64,000 nucleotides of DNA from Undaria pinnatifida (taxonomy: Eukaryota; Sar; Phaeophyceae; Laminariales; Alariaceae). Under the pieces are notes generated by a model. The model saw nothing but the letters and a program-made list of their open reading frames with translations, searched no databases and was not told the DNA's origin. Numbering within the stretch: position 1 is the stretch's first letter; each line of letters opens with the position of its first letter. Shown here in pieces: positions 63,190 to 64,000 of the stretch. The stretch spans positions 2,286,501-2,350,500 of the forward strand of contig JABAKD010000014.1 of assembly GCA_012845835.1 (NCBI GenBank). Reading direction: 5' to 3'. Made by a program: the position numbers and the translations under genes.

Positions 63190-64000
63190 TTTGTTTTGTG
63201 TTGTGTTGTGTTGTGTTGTGTTGTGTTGTGTTGTGTTGTGTTGTGTTGTGTTGTGTTGTGTTGTGTTGTGTTGTGTTGTGTTGTGTTGTGTTGTGTCGTG
63301 TCGTGTCGTGTCGTGTCGTGTCGTGTCGTGTCGTGTCGTGTCGTGTCGTGTCGTGTCGTGTCGTGTCGTGTCGTGTGGCGTTGCGTTGCGTTGCGTTGCG
63401 TTGCGCTGCGTTGCGTTGCGTTGCGTTGCGTTGCGTTGCGTTGCGTTGCGTTGCGTTGCGTTGCGTCGGGTCGGGTCGGGTCGGGTCGGGTCGGGTCGGG
63501 TCGGGTCGGGTCGGGTCGGGTCGGGTCGGGTCGGGTCGGGTCGGGTCGGGTCGGGTCGGGTCGGGTCGGGTCGGGTCGGGTCGGGTCGGGTCGGGTCGGG
63601 TCGGGTCGGGTCGGGTCGGGTCGGGTCGGGTCGGGTCGGGTCGGGTCGGGTCGGGTCGGGTCGGGTCGGGTCGGGTCGGGTCGGGTCGGGTTGGGTTGGG
63701 TTGGGTTGGGTTGGGTTGGGCTGTGCTGTGCTGTGCTGTGCTGTGCTGTGCTGTGCTGTGCTGTGCTGTGCTGTGTTGTGTTGTGTTGTGTTGTGTTGTG
63801 TTGTGTTGTGTTGTGTTGTGTTGTGTTGTGTTGTGTTGTGTTGTGTTGTGTTGTGTTGTGTTGTGTTGTGTTGTGTTGTGTTGTGTTGTGTTGTGTTGTG
63901 TTGTGTTGTGTTGTGTTGTGTTGTGTTGTGTTGTGTTGTGTTGTTGTGCTGTGTTGTGTTGTGTTGTGTTGTGTTGTGTTGTGTTGTGTTGTGTTGTTGT
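63190..64000 (+). repeat. Segmented pentanucleotide array, at least 810 bp
   Basis: A continuous 5-bp repeat changes unit in blocks: TTGTG (to about 63294), TCGTG (to about 63375), TTGCG (to about 63465), TCGGG (to about 63690), TTGGG (to about 63719), CTGTG (to about 63774), then TTGTG to the window edge. Blocks are internally almost pure. Confidence 0.97.

Overview
This is nuclear DNA of a repeat-rich eukaryote. Exons are GC-rich and end at ordinary GT-AG splice sites. Introns run from about 60 bp to 4 kb, and there are many small inverted-repeat elements, satellites and homopolymer runs. No operons, Shine-Dalgarno sites, CRISPR arrays or rRNA genes are visible. The two genes and their intron style would fit a large-genome stramenopile such as a brown alga, but that placement is an inference that only database searches could confirm.

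Layout. 1-4200 is GC-rich, probably decayed protein-coding DNA on the minus strand, with a broken RING-finger motif near 150-285. 4200-16870 is intergenic: tandem arrays (5990-7165), an approximately 808-bp direct duplication (7666-9545), MITEs, tRNA-related elements and poly-C-tailed repeats. 16870-25737 (minus) is a class I SAM-dependent methyltransferase gene with eight recognised exons, whose true 5' end is uncertain. 25740-29519 lies between the two divergent genes and holds a ~190-bp satellite. From 29520 (plus) to the end of the window runs the first part of the gene for Aquarius (AQR), the intron-binding spliceosomal helicase. Eighteen exons up to 59693 join into one frame of 1,495 codons, and the helicase half lies beyond the window. 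59694-64000 is more of the same gene's intron: repeats, then a striking pentanucleotide array from 63190 to the end.

The most unusual pattern concerns splice junctions. In at least ten introns of the two genes, short degraded copies of the neighbouring exon edge, usually with its flanking intron sequence, sit inside the intron. Copies of 3' splice sites lie upstream of the working exon (exons 2, 7, 11, 12, 16, 17 and 18 of AQR; two exons of the methyltransferase). Copies of 5' splice sites lie downstream of the working exon (exons 4, 12 and 13 of AQR; two exons of the methyltransferase). The working site is always the outermost one, next to the intact exon. I call these copies exon-edge echoes. 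They suggest that introns in this genome grow by repeated tandem duplication across the exon-intron boundary. It is a curiosity that the best example is a gene whose product binds introns.
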